Shown here in pieces: positions 20,301-35,300 of a DNA stretch of 64,000 nucleotides. The stretch covers positions 71,961 to 135,960 of the forward strand of contig NW_017803791.1 of assembly GCF_001625305.1 (NCBI RefSeq). Direction: 5' to 3'. This DNA is from Branchiostoma belcheri. Taxonomy: Eukaryota > Chordata > Leptocardii > Amphioxiformes > Branchiostomatidae. Position numbers and translations under genes: made by a program. Position 1 is the first letter of the stretch. Every line of letters starts with the position of its first letter. The notes below the pieces were generated by a model that was not told where the DNA came from, ran no database searches, and worked only from the letters and a program-made list of their open reading frames with translations.

Positions 20301-23300
20301 GCTTACCACTGCCGCTTAGGTTCTGTCAGTGAAGAAGGCTGTGATCCAAGCACTGATCTCTCCACGGATGCCATAATGGCATAATGTATGTTGTAGTAGA
20401 TATAAAAGTTAGATAAGTAGATATAAAAGTTAGATAAGTAGATATCAAAGGCTTTTGCAAAGTCCATCACAGGGACGTCCGTCTGACGGCACTTACCATA
20501 TTTTCAAACAGCTCTTCTGTGAATTTAAGAAGTTGTGTTTCAAATGACCTCTCTCTTCTAGAACCGTGTTGTTGGTTACAAAGAATGCTGTGGTCTTCTA
20601 GATGACCCATCATAGTGTTGAATAAGATGTGCTCAAGCACATTAAAAAAAAAACTCGTTATCGACACTGAGTGGTAGTTACCTGCTCAACTTTCTTGAAC
20701 ACCGGTGCAATATGGCTGTTTTCCAGTCAGATGGTAGCGTGCCAGTACTAACTGAAGATTGGAGGGCGATGGTGAGTGGTACTGCTATTTCAGATGCTAG
20801 TACCCCTGGAACCATTACAGTAGCAATTTCTTGACCCCCTAAATCCAAATGTTGACCTTATGAAGAATGGGTAGTCCGCCGGTGGCATGTTGCACTTCTC
20901 CTGAAATTCTTTTATAGAGTTCAACTGTCCCCGAACACTGTATGAAACTGTTCAATATGTCAGCATGACCCTTATGATCGGACATAAGACGCCCTCCGTC
21001 AGGTCCTACTCCTCAAACTGAAACACTTTAACATCTCTTTAGAAGACCTCGTCACAGTCTATGTGTCCTATATATGCTCAGTTCTCGGGTACGCTGCCCC
21101 CGTCTGTCACTCTGGATTGATCAATGGGCTTACTAAGCAGCAAAATCGAGAAGGTTCAACGGAGAGCCACAAGCATCATGATGGGTGCGAAGTACACACC
21201 CTACACCGAGGGCTGCTAATACTCGGAACTACCCACCCTTCAGACACGATGTCATAACTAAGAACTTTGAAAACTACCTTAGACAATCTGAACAGTCCCG
21301 GCATTTACTGCCACCTGTCATAGGTGCAATAAACCAGATCATCCTATAAACTAAGCACTCCTCGCAGCAGAATTGATCGTTCTCAGAACAGTGCTCTGCC
21401 CATAATGATACGTCTGCTTAATACGTAAAACTGACACATTTGCTGGACTTGCTATTGTGGTATTTACATTGGCGCATAACATTGGTGTCACTGATGGCAG
21501 ATTGTGAAACATAATAGTGAGTCATAGAGAGGTAAATGAGGTGGATGTTTTAAATATTATAAAATAAAACAATGCAATATTCCAAGATAGGACTTTTACA
21601 CATTAAACAACTAGTTTGCCTGTCAAAGAAGATCATTTTCATAGATTTTGCATGTAGGTATGACAGAAGTTATTAAAATACCAGAACTTTAAATTATGTT
21701 AACTCTTTATTATGTCTGACAATTGCCTTTTCCCTTATGACCTAAAAGAAAAAAAGGCCTGCTGACCAATTTGAATTTCTCATTAATAAAAAAAAAATAC
21801 CACAAACACCATCATTACTTCGGGGAGGCGTCTGTTTCATGGACTTTTTTAAAGCAATGTTTATTATTCATGGGCAAGTAAATATATTTTAAAACGCATC
21901 CGAGATTGCTACGTCAATTGCTAAAGATCGATGTACCTACGTTTTATTTTTTGTTTATTTGCATCATGTGTTAATCTAAATATCTTATGCCTGTTGCAGT
22001 TGTGTTTCACTCAGCATTTATATTCATATTGAGCCATGTGTTATTAAACACGTGGAACCTGCAACACAAATGGTTGCGCCAATTGTGCTCGCTGCAAGAG
22101 AACAGAAAATCTGTGCAAGAAAGAATGACACGATGTTAACGTTGAAGTAAGTTTGTTTTGTTCTTTAAGTATAGTTAGTGTAAGTATGGTAAGGCTAAAT
22201 AGCGTTTCATCCCCCAGCTGTTGCGAAACATAATACGTAAATTTCCATTGCGTAATAACCTAAAAGTCAGAACCAATAAGTCAGAATGCATTTTTATACT
22301 GCATTAGTGTTACCATTGAACATTTTATTAGTGTGGAGGAAAAAAATTAAAAAAGACGCTGGTTACCTTTCGTTTAATTCTTTTTAACTTAAAATGAAAT
22401 TTCAAAAGCCTAATCACAAGAAAATATACATCTTTCATTAAAATGTTGTTTTTCTTGCATGATTTATTTATATATGACCTGGAAATACTTATTTTTTTAC
22501 CCGTTGTGTTAATGCTATGCATTTATTATTAACTACAACAACAATTTCTATTCGGAAAGGACCTGCTTCTTCAAATTTTAATTATTGTTTTATTACCTTT
22601 TGGAAAAAAAATTAGTGAACCGCCATGCGTCTGCAACAGAAGAGTACGTGAAATCATACATACCTCTCCGCAGTGGACACTGGAACTTGAACAAAAGACG
22701 AAAAGTTTAGAACGATTTGAGAGGCGGTAAGGTTCCTTAGTTACTATAGTAATATTTAATTATAAACTGTATAATTTTATTCTGTATTGAATAATCAACA
22801 AACTGCTTAACAAGCTTTCGCAACATCATGTTAATGCCTCGATCAAAATTCCAAGTGTGTGTGTGTGAATCTAACAATAATGCCCCTAATAGAGATCATT
22901 TTTCTGATCATTGAACTAGCATTTTGGTTCAAAAACTTCAAAGTACCTTCTTTTTTCTGTATCCATTGCAATAGCCAACGAAGAGGTAATTAAATAATTG
23001 TTACCATGGCAGTGTGGTTCTACCCGACCTTTTTAACGTAAATTTTACAGAAATAAACGTATCCTAGGAAAACATTAAAAGTTTACAAGACTTTTTAAGA
23101 AAATTTAGATTAGAAATTTTAAGGACTATTTAAAAGACTTCAGGTATAACAAATAATGACGGATGTGCTCGAAGATTGTAGCAAGTGTCAAATTTCCTCA
23201 GCAGAATTCGTTTGTTTTGCTGCACTGAAAGTGTATTGGATGGCTTAATTTTTATTTTTCAATAAAGAATGCTAACATGATACTTAAATATGTACGTTAA

Positions 23301-26300
23301 AGTTAACCACATATAACAATATAGCGGTTAAATACATTTATCTTTTTATCTTTATTATATTTTTTTTACATAAATGCTCATAATTTGTAATTATGCAACA
23401 GTATTAAAAGATTATTCATAGATCTTGCGCATCTACAAATCTAAGGAAGATCTGTATGGACGACATATACAACTATGTGGACGGCAGGTCACCAGTCAGC
23501 TACCCAGCTCATGGTCTCTACGTTATGCCCCTACGGGCAGTTTTAATCAAAGGTATGTATTTCTTAAACTTCAAAATGGTTGATCTTGTTTTCATTCTGA
23601 ATGATGTTTTGGTGTGTATATCGAGATCTGTCATACGGGATGCGATAATATTTGGCAGGTCAATAGGAACAGTACAGAGGTTTGTGTTAGTTTGACTTTA
23701 GGCCCCTAGGGTTGACTCATCTTTAGCCACCTAGGGTTGACCACAATCCAGGAAAGATGCCAGCACCTGATCCTATAAGTTCGGCCGCGGTCTGCTGGAA
23801 TGCAGTTTCAGACAGTGGCTGCCACCAACTCGTTCACTGATCAGCGGAAGGATCACTAGATCCAGCCATAAACTCAACACGGTAGCCGCCAGAACTCAAC
23901 GCTTTAAGAATAGCACCATACCTTGCATTGGCAAAATTCATGTCGGTTATATGATCACTGATCACTGCTCGTTGTGTCTTTTATATCCTCCATATCTGTA
24001 TGTATTTTAAGTGCCTTTATTGTTACGTTAGCGTCTATCGTATTTTTAACCTGTAGCACCAGCAGCGTATTTTAAATGTACAATCTCGTTTCCCGTCGGC
24101 TGAACAGACAAATCACGTGACCCCTACCCTGATACTAATTATTCCGCCCCTTTACCCTCTGACACTTCCTCCCTAACCCTCGTAAGGGTCATTCGTGACT
24201 CAACCTTTCACTGTTCGTTCGTGACGGTGAGCTCACTGCCCTAATTGTGTGTGTTTGTCTGTGAAATAGACTGGAAACATAGTTCTCTTCGGAGCTTGCG
24301 AAAAAGAGAAGTAAAGTAATATTGAAAGATGATAATAAATGTGCAAATAACTGGACAAGTCTGTACATGCGCTACAAAGAAGTGAATAAACAATTTTTAT
24401 TAGTATTATTATTACCTGAGGCATTCCTGAAGTAACAGGAAGCCATTCTGTGTTGTAACGCTCCAACACCCCACGCTGACGACGGTTGGTGATACATGAC
24501 TTAAACCATGCCACAGGATCACCGCCAAAACCAAATGTTTTTAGTTTGTGGATCAAAAGAGTGTGTGAAACAGAAAAAAAGTGCATTTTCAAACTCGAGG
24601 AATAACATGTCTACCTGCCTTTTTCTGTCTTGTATGGACCCTTCTCTGTGGTACGTTTCCTTCTTTGTGGTACGTTTTCAAAAGCCGAGTGGTGGTGGAA
24701 CGGCCAGATGTAAATCAATGCTGAAAATCGTGAATGGTCCCGCGTAATGGATAAAATACAGAATTGTACACACAGTGTTTCATGACTTTGCTTATAAACT
24801 GAAGCATTATTCTCCACATTTAATAATCGACTAGGTCAGAGGTCAGGCCGACGGGCGGCCGCCTTTTTCTGGAGCTCCTCTACCGTTTCCCTTTTTTGTT
24901 CCCTTCCATCCCTTTATGCATCTTTTCTCTTCTACTTTCTTCAGTACAATACAGTTAACGAGTAATGAAGCCCTAGGACACCCCTGTGTGGCGTAATTGT
25001 TCCTTTTTAAGTAGTTTAACTAGTAGACATGATAACCCCCCTCCCCATCTATAGGAACATGTCCTGTGAGAGCCAGTTGTTGCTCACTTTCCAAGACGCT
25101 CAAGGTTTACAGCCTGACCTTGATGCTCGAACGGGATTTCAGAACCGATGGCTTATGTCGTTCAATCCCTCTAAATGTCACATCATCCATATAACCCGTA
25201 AAAGACGGCCCATCATAACACATTACACCCTCTGCAATGAAATCCAACCCTCGGAGTACATCTGTCCGATGATTTGCGGTGGGACACCCGTATCAACCAC
25301 ACCACTAGTAAAGCAGGTATATATATAGAGTTCTGGTGGTCATCCGGCGCAATTTGACCCATTGTCCATCTAGGGTCAAGGCCACTCGGCCCCACTTGGA
25401 AGATAGTGCCACCGTCTGGGACCCGTATACCATCAAAGGGATACAGGCGGTGGAGGCTGTCCAGCGCAGGGCCGCCCGGGTGACCCTCAATGACTACAGG
25501 CGAATAAGCAGTTTCACACAAATGCTCAACGACCTGCGGTGGCCTCTTCTCTCTGGAAGAAAGAGGAGCGCCCGCCTTACAACATTTTTTAAAGATCACC
25601 GCACAAAATCCCTCGTTTCCGTGTGAGAAATTGCCGCACACTTTCCCGGATACTTTAGGTTTCCGGTAGAACCCGGGGGTTTCCGACCTGCACACGTAAC
25701 GTGTCCAGTCCCGTACATGTCCTGTACACTCCCGGAAATGAACCACTTTTTGTGTGCAGGTCGTGTACTGGACGTTATATGCCCGGACACGATCTCTGTA
25801 CATCCCCGTACACGGCAGGAAATGGCCGTGCACCGCTCCGTGCGTTGCTGGAATATGCATAATTTAGCGTCAATTATCACCTAATTATTCTCCAAACCGT
25901 AACGGCAGCGGAAATTCGCCGTGTACGGGTCGGACATGCCGGTACTACACCTCCCCTCCCGGCCAAAACCCGCCCCGCTCTCGGGACCGGTTGCTCCCGT
26001 TCCCGGGACCCGTTGCTCCCATTCCCGGGGCCCTGCTGTTCCCGTTCTCGGGACCCCACTGCACCCACTACGGGGACCCCCCTTCCCGCTCCCGGGGCTT
26101 CGCTGCCCGGCTCCCGAGAAATCGCTTCCCCCGCTCCCGGGACACATTTCGATGTTTTAGGAACACATTTCATTAAAAAAAAAGTAATACATGTTTATAC
26201 TTCATTCATCGTTTTAATGGTATAAACAGGATCGCCATTTACAGACTGACAAAAATAACGCTTTATGTATAGTGTATACACGTTATGCACTATGCTAACA

Positions 26301-29300
26301 CTATACAATAATGTCACCTGGTACTTTACAAAAATGCGTAGCCGAAACATAGAAACAATAGCTTTTTCCCGAACTAACCTTCCAGGGACTAGACTTTTAA
26401 AATCGTTGGACCCAGTGTAAACTCAGAAATTACTAGTAATTAACACATTTCTCTAACTTTAAAAAGTAAACTAACATCACATCTCATCACAGTCACCTCC
26501 AAATAGAAGTCCATTTGAGCAAAAAATGTCAAAAAGTAATTAATACTGACATATCATCAGGTTAAAAGAGGAAAATAGATCATGAAAGTGAATGGCGCTT
26601 ACACAAACAGTCAAAAGACTAAATTTTCAATAAACAAAGAAGGCCTCAAACAAAGTTCTTCAAAATACATGTACGTGTACATGTAGCAAAAACATAATTG
26701 CAGACCTAACATGAAGTTAAATGAGGCTTGGCAGAAAACAATATCACGTCATTACAAAAAAGATCATTTGCTCAGAAATTAATTACAGGAACACGTATTC
26801 AATTAACAATGTCGTTAAAGACAAGCTGTATATATTTATATATATATGGCATCATTATTATTATCAATTACCAGTTATTTTTAAAGCCATTTCCATCACC
26901 ATAGATTGCACTTTCACTATAGATGTACTTCGGTATTGCATAAATAATACATAACAGTAACCCTAAGGTTAACCGATGAGATACTACATACATAATCCGT
27001 GTCCTTCTCAGGGAGCTTCTTTTCGCTGATGACGCAGCTTTGGCTAGCCACTCAGAACAAGGCCTGCAGCGTCTCCTGGATTGTTTTTCAAGCGCATGCC
27101 ACGAGTTCTCACTAACCATCATCATAAAGAAAACTGTGGTTATGGTCCAGAATGCTCCATGTTCCCCTCTTATAACAGTGAACGACTCCAGTCTTGCTGT
27201 AGTCGACAGGTTTACTTACCTCGGGTCGACGGTCACCCACAACCTGTCCCTTGACATAGAAATCAATACCAGAATTGGCAGAGCAGCTTTAGTAATGTCA
27301 AAACTCAAACATAGAGTATGGGAAAACAAGAATCTGTCCATACAAACAAAGCTTAGAGTGTACGAGGCCTGTGTCCTTGGCACTCTTCTTTACGGAAGTG
27401 AGACTTGGTCAACTTATGCGGTACAAGAAGCCAAACTTAATGCCTTCCACATGATATGCTTACGTAGGATCCTGGGCATTACCTGGATGGACAGGGTTAC
27501 AAACTCCGAGGTCCTCAGGAGGTCAAGATCCAGGACCATGTATGCGATTCTCAGTGAACGTCGCTTGAGATGGCTAGGCCATGTCCGCCGCATGGATCAA
27601 GACCGCATTCCAAAGGACTTACTGTACGGCCAGCTTGAGCGCGGAACTCGGAAAAAAGGCCGCCCTCATCTGCGATACAAGGACGTCTGTAAGAGGGACC
27701 TGAGGGCAGAACACATCGACTCCGAGTCCTGGGAGAGCATCGCCCTTAACCGCACCCTGTGGAAATCCACTGTCAAAACAGGGGTGAAGAGGGCGGATGA
27801 GGATCGGGACAGACTGCGAAAGGAAAAGAAAGAAAAACAAAAGACGAGACCAGCTCAGCATACTTCAACATTTATCTGTGAGAGCTGCAACAGAGACTGC
27901 CACTCAAGGATCGGTCTATACAGCCACAGGAGAACCTGTTCAAGGAGGCGCGTGTCATCGTCTGTCCAGACGGAGGGAGGCCAATGATGAACCTTGTAGC
28001 GGTGAGAAAAGTGACCATTTACAGCAGTGAAACACACAATTTCGGTGGGTTAGGGAGTTTAGCAGCTAATGGTTTGGATACCGTGCCTGTTCATTAGAAG
28101 TCGTATGGAATGATTAAAAGTATCACATGCTTTTGATAAATCAATGGAAACAGTCCCCGTTAAGTCTCCAGACTACTCACTATTCAATAAGTAGCAAATT
28201 GTTACCTTCGACAAGAATGTTATGTTTTCAGAGGCGTTCGTGTGTGTGTCTGTGTGTCTGTCTGTCCGGAAACACGATAACTTAACAATGCTTTAATGGA
28301 TAGAGCTGATGTTTGGTAGGTGAGTAGGTCTTGGTAAGACCTAGAAATTAGATTTTGGGCCCCCTAGCATCTTCTTGTGGTACTTCAGCGGAACTTTTAG
28401 TTTTGATATCTTATGACCTAGTCATACTAGGGTCACCAACTTTAGATGATAGGTAGCTCTTGTTGTGAGGAAGAAGTGACGCAAGTTTGGGCTCCCTAGT
28501 GGCTTGCTCTGAAACAGGGTCGTTTGATAATATTGAAACAGGGATAACTCAAGAACCGGTTGGCAGATCATCATGATTTTTGGTGTGTAGGTATTAAGTA
28601 ATGCTTGACATAATTATGGGGTCTTTATGCATATATGAATGTAATTTGCACAATTTATGAGGATATTCTATAAATCAGTTGCATTACATGATAGGACTAT
28701 TCAAGCTTTGAGAACAAGAGAAATACAGCCAGATATTCCAACAGACAATTTACAGAGATCAAATTTTCAGAGACCACTGTCGCCTTCATCAGGGTAAATT
28801 GTGTGTTGGAATAAAGTCTAACGTTTTACTATGATTACCACCAACACAGATGAACTTTCATGATAAACAGCCAGATATTGATTATGTAGATTGATACTTA
28901 ATTCGCGTAATTAATGAGAAAAAGCTATAATTCAGCAATGGTAAATGCCTAGAATGTCATAATTGGGGTATTTGAAAGTTAAGTGAAGGTGAACATCACT
29001 AGACATAACTTATTCAAATAAGAAACTTATTTCCATAATGTATAAGGAAATGGTAGAATGGCATTCTTTGTTAAGATAAGACTGTCTAATTGTGAAGAAT
29101 ATGATCAACTGATGTAATTCATGGAAATGAGGATCCTATTCGCATAATCAGGGGGAAGAATCCATAATTTGTCAGTCATAAAGATTAACATCATTTGGCG
29201 AAGGTATGAGATCGTGGAACTCTTGTTTGTTCTGAAATTGAGTTTCTCATCAGAGATAATGTTTTGCCGAGATAGTCATATAGCTAAGTTTGCTCAGCTC

Positions 29301-32300
29301 TCCAGAGGATTTCCAAATAAGATGATCAAGTGCTTACTAGTTACTAGTTCTGTAATTGTTAGGAAAGGCTCTATCTTCATTCTTGTGTATGTGCAAAACA
29401 TCCCTTCTGTACGACAGGGCTGGCTACCTCTTTCGTACAGAAGGGACATTATTGATGTTGTAGCACTTGTTAAGTCTCGTGCTTCTCGTCTAGAGTTCCT
29501 TGGAGCTCTATGGCTCACATGCCTGTCCCACCGAGGGCGAAGACTTCGTCTTATGCTTCATCCTTCTTGTCACGAGTCATAACAGTATGGAATAAACTGG
29601 ACATCGAGACCAGGGCGTTGGGAGCTAACGCGTCGAGTCCAATTGACGTGGCAGCTTTTAAGAGAAAGTGTCAGTCTTCCATGCGCAATAGACTTAACCA
29701 ACATTTCAGTGTGAACATTCCGTGCTCCTGGGTGCTGTCGTTTGGCTGCCCCGCCTGCCGCGCTACGAGGCCCCGTTGAGTCTAGTTATTATCATGTAAA
29801 TTTGTATATACAGTATCACTGTTTTGTATTTTTTATGCACATTGTCTATTTATTGTGGGCATGGTGACCTTGAAAAGGTGCACTTAAGTGACCTGTTCCA
29901 CCATGCCCTCCGTGTACATATGTATGTGGTCAATTGTAATAAATTAATAAATACAACAATCTATCAAATCTACTAATCAATCTATTTCCAAGCATCTAAC
30001 CAGGAACTCTACAAGAAGACTATAGGAGAATTTCCCTACGATAATGCTAATGAAGTCCCCATTTAGACAAAAATCATTAAAGCTTCCAACAGCAATTTAT
30101 GTAATGAAAAATTAATAAAATAAAGAGCGAAATCTAGTGATATTTAATAATTTAATCATGAATAACCTGTTTCTCTATACTATTCATTAGGACTACGAAT
30201 TGAATGGTTCATCCCCCGCCGGGGTACCCAAGAAGAAAAGGTAACGATTTAAAACATCACATCACTGAAAAACCTATCTTAAGAATTTAAACCATGATTA
30301 AAGGGCATTCTCTCCACTACATCATTTTTCTTTTCTTACCCTTGCCCTAGTTGTCAATCCTCTGGGCATGTAGGTGGCTGTACGTGTTTTCCAGTTACAG
30401 CAGTAAATCTATCGTCACTTGGCCGTCCTGGCCTGAATATAGTTCATATTTTTCCAGTCTAAAGGTGTTTTCCTCAGACTTTTGAAGTTCACCGTCTGGT
30501 GAGAAAAGCCATGTTCGGGGCGGGGAGGGTGGTGGTTGTGCATGTAGCAAACCATCGCCATGGGTCAGGCATAACAGGACTTACCACTACATGCACATTC
30601 GGCATACCTCTACTCGTATTATCTCTCCTCTTCAAAATACGTTTGTACGAGTGTTTGTATTTTGGCAGGGTCCACAAATCTTGTTTTCTAAAACTTGGAA
30701 CCATAATGAAAGAACTATGCAGTTTTTACAGTGAATGTAATTGATTCCTTTATGGAGAAATTGCATAGGTAGCTATAGGCACATGTCATAATAAAAAGCA
30801 ATACTACTTTGTCTACAAGTCTACCTGTGTCTACGTGTGTTTGAGAGAGGGCCCAATGGTTAGGAAACTTCAGTAGTCCTGACTGACGGCTAACCATAGA
30901 GGAACTTTTGAAAAAAAATGCAGGTTTCACGGTATTCTCTAAAATACCAATCTAGAACGGGCTAAAAGTCTGTGTTATTTTAGCCCAGCATTGCTGAGTA
31001 AACTAATGAGCTCAGACTTTTTCTTTTCAGAAATGTCAGCCCAACAGTAACTCTATTTGACCGAACAGGCAAGCTTGCCAGACTCTTAGGCCATAATATC
31101 AATTACAAGACACCTCTATGTGTTGTGCACATCATTGAGTGTAGATTTTCACATAATTAGTGTTTATGATCTGAGCTGCATATTAATTCAATTATCATGG
31201 TACTTATTACAATTTAAATTGCTTATTTTCTTTAAATTGCTTGTACTTTCCAAAGTCGGAATATCCATTTTTACCAACATTTACAAATCAATAATAACAA
31301 GAATTCGAAGACATCATACCTACATGAAATATGTAAAGTTTATGTTAATGTTTGGGGGGAATTTGTCTCATTCAAAAATAAGATCAAATGTACTATAAAT
31401 TTATGGTTTTCTAAACTCAAATTTTAACATTTTGCTTGTGAAATTCCTATCTTTTGGCAACATTCTGCTGCAGTACCAAGGTCAGCCATCAGGGGGCCTA
31501 TATTTGACCATGCCCTTTCTATTCCTACGACCTACCAACATACCAAAAATTACAATCCATAAAGGCGTTTTGAAGTTATGCTGACTACAGATGTGCGGAA
31601 ACACAAACAAACACACAGAGAGACAGACACACAGACGGGCACAGACACGCCAAAAAAGAATCTATATTTTTCATGGAGGTAACAAGACTTGCCCATTGCT
31701 GAAAAGGTCTTGCTACAGATGAGTTTCACTCGTGTACTTTATCTATATTGTGTCTTTTCTCGTTTTCATTTTCTTTTCTTCACCGCGTCTCCGTCATGTT
31801 TTCTATGATATCACATGCCCAATCTTAATGGTTACAATTTAAAACTATTTAACATACAAGTGTTTTCTATGACACGTTATATTTTGATGTCTTGCAGGTG
31901 GAATTTCGTGCTGAAAAAGGCGTTTTTACTACGCTATGTAATTACGAAAACGTCTATATTGAAGGGAAAGAGACCAAAAGGATGACAATAAGAACAAACA
32001 GCCCATCCCTGCTGAATCTTCAGCTTCAGGACATAGTGTACCGTAATACGGAATTTGACACCAACATATTTGAAAAAGGTTGTTTTTTTTCTTTTTACAA
32101 ATTGTTAGATGCATCCATGGCGGTAGCTTACATGATTAAGCCGGGCCCGGGTTTCTTTAGGATGTTTTTAAAAATCTTTTTCGGCGCCTAACGCTCTTTC
32201 ACCCGGTGTGTTTTTGCCTCTCCCCCAGTGATTTCGCCCTTCCGGGCGGGGGTGGGGGTTCATAACGCTAGCGATTTCGTCTCACTCCAGAGATCTTACA

Positions 32301-35300
32301 CTATTCTGCCTCTTAGTAAACCCTATCTAGACTGGGCTTTTTTTAATCTTTGGGACTGGGGGGGGGGGGCTGCTCGTCACTGAATGACATCCAGTAAATT
32401 TCTAGCGGGAACCAATCAGAGGGCTGCTGAATAATTTGAATAATTTATCAAGGCCCACGGACGCGGTTCTTTCACTTGTAAAGTAGCCAATTACCACCGA
32501 GCATGGAGGTAAAAGAGAGTTTTCTACCTCCATGCACCGAGCCGGTGGCACACGATGGGCGAAAACATGAATTTCACACCCATTGTACGTCGACATAAAG
32601 CGCTTATACATTACAAACAGAATTTTCGTAGGACTGCCATTACTTTAGTTTGCAGCATGTGTATTGAGAACGAGTATCTTCATAATTCTGCTGGCTGTTT
32701 GTAGAAGAACGGCAGAATAAAACAGTTTTCAATACCAACACGACTTAGCAGATAACACGTAATGAAGCCCACTTTTTACGCAGATTGTAGCACTACGTTA
32801 TGATAGATAATGTAACGCATATACATTATACAGCACAAAATAAAGAGTAACAGTAATGTAGTCGTCTTTGGCCGGGTATGGCAAGTTATAGTACGTACAT
32901 GTATCGGTTCAATCTTTAACGGGTAAGTTGACAGCAACAAGCAAGATGCATAGGTTCTATTACTTTTGTAGCTCACTTGCGTCTAGATTTGGGACGAACC
33001 CATGTTCCTTTTTCGCCGCAGTTTTTCATGTAGTGGTTACTTCGACAGCCTTTCCGCTGACGCAAACATACTAGTTTGAGGTTCCACAGTTCTTACAACG
33101 TTAGCGCTTAAAGTGGTGTTTTCCAAGTTTTGATTCGTTCATCAAAGTAGATTTTACTAAGGTATGACTTTACTAACTGATTGTGGAAGTACTAGTACTT
33201 AGTACTGATGTAAACAAGAAACAATATACGCGCTCTGGTTGAGTTCATTGCATTTACATGAAACAAGGTGCTAATAGCCGCTAGTCGGTGACGCGTCAGC
33301 AGCCCTCTGATTGGTCCCGCTAGAAATCTACTGGATGTCATATAGTGTACATGGGGGGGGGGGGGCTCCCTCGCCCCCTCCGAACTCATGAACGGTATAT
33401 CGCATGACCACTGAAATATAGACGATGAAAAAAACGGCGTAATCTAATTATCTTTCCATAAGTGGCGTAATATAATTATTTGTTCAATTAATACTTACAT
33501 GCAAATAAGTTGAGAAAATCAAAACACGCAGGATGAAACTGGCGCTCACTGCATTAGACATCCTCATATAATAGTATTCAAACCACAGGTCAAGCAAAGT
33601 AAAGCAAGTAATTTCCCAATAATCAGCTTGTTAATGTGCTTGTCTCCTACCATTTTTGCCGAAAAATGTTTATGTTGACCTGAAGTGTATGAGTATTGCG
33701 TAAGCCAGAGTTTCCGGATGTATCTATTGTGGTTCAGCATGGGGAAAATTGATATTGATATCGCTTTACAAACATGCGCCGCGCAAGTCGTACAAGCGAA
33801 ATTATGTAAAAAGTCGGCTAGTTATGTATTCATCGCAGCATGATGTATCGGAAAATAGCACTTCCTTCTGGAGGTTAATACTCCTTTAAGTTCCAAAAAA
33901 TTAGATATAACCAAGGAAGTTAAACCTCTCTTATAAAAAAACAAACAAGGTAAATAAGACATAGGCGCCGTCTCGTCTCGTCTCTGACCATGACACCACA
34001 ATACACATATGACAACAATGTAGAAGTAAATCGTGCATCTTTTGTCTCTTCCAAAAAAATTATTTTTTACACTAAAGTGGGCTGATATTTGAAAAACACC
34101 AAGCCGGCCCCCCACATCACCAACGAAAACGACCATGTTTGCAAAGGTGAAATATGTCAAGATCGAAGGTTCCCAATAGCCTAGTTTGGTAAAATTCTGA
34201 TCAGTAATTGTGTTTTTTTTACCACTGTAGATCCAATATGGTGCCGGGGTAATTAGGCGTTAATATATGCGGGGAGACGACGGACGACACGAAGAAATCT
34301 GCTTACTGTTCATAGCAAGGGTTATAGTTACATATAAACTTTGGGATACACTTATACCACATTCATAACAATGACGTTATATCATAACCTAGTTGAAGCT
34401 CCGTGTTCATATAAAATCCTTGTTCCGAGCTTTATATATCCTTCTAGATTCTTTTGCAGAGTTTATATAATGTCCTTGGATTATATATGCCTGGCATGGC
34501 CCAAAAAGTCAACCAGACTGTACCGAGGGCGACTTTATAACAGGCATCGGCCCCCAAACAAAATTTATTCTATTCACCGACTTTCCCGCTCTTCTTTCAC
34601 GCGGCCTTTGAAAACACATGTACACCTCTCAATTCACGCATTTGCGAAACGATCTACATGTATGGTGACCCCTCATTGTTTGGCAGTACTTGCGACGTGT
34701 GACGTGTGCAGCCCGTATATTCCCGTACACACGACTAATTACCAGGTGTCCGGGCGTGTCCGGAGGTATCACAGACCTGCACACGCCGTGGCTGATATTT
34801 CCTGCACACACCCGGACACACCCGGACACGCCAAGTTTCACGGGACGTGTACAGGTCCGGAAACGTCCGGATATCTTGGTTTTCGTCTAGTGTTGATGTA
34901 TGATAGGAAGTCTGTATGAATAGCTTTCTTGGTGTAATCCACGTGTCCAAATGACGTCATAAAAATGGACCTCGTGCCTTGAGACTAAATCCAAAGGGCC
35001 GAGAAAAAATTTCAAACATCAATAATTCTCGGCGAAAATTGTACTTAATAACCAGAAGTGACCACTTAAGTCATTTGTTTATATTAACAATTACTAGCAG
35101 TATAAAATGACAAAAGTATTGCGATTGATCATTTTTGGCTCTGATAACCAACCTTTTATAGAAATTAAGTGCTGATTTTACGTTCAATGCTGCATTAACT
35201 GATCACGCATTATTAGAATGTAAGAATGCGTGATCTTTGGTGATAATCTTAACATACCATATTATATATATTTCTTTGTACTTTGTAATAATTTAACCCT

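Noticed and set aside
26998-27987. Zinc-finger-like host protein
   Set aside because: The LFADD catalytic block and RLRWLGHVRRM motif show that it is a LINE C-terminus; the finger belongs to that family.
31031-31121. Candidate exon after TTTTCTTTTCAG encoding NVSPTVTLFDRTGKLARLLG
   Set aside because: No phase of this piece joins exon 4 to exon 6 without a stop; the 50-nt exon at 30191-30240 fits in phase, length and family alignment.
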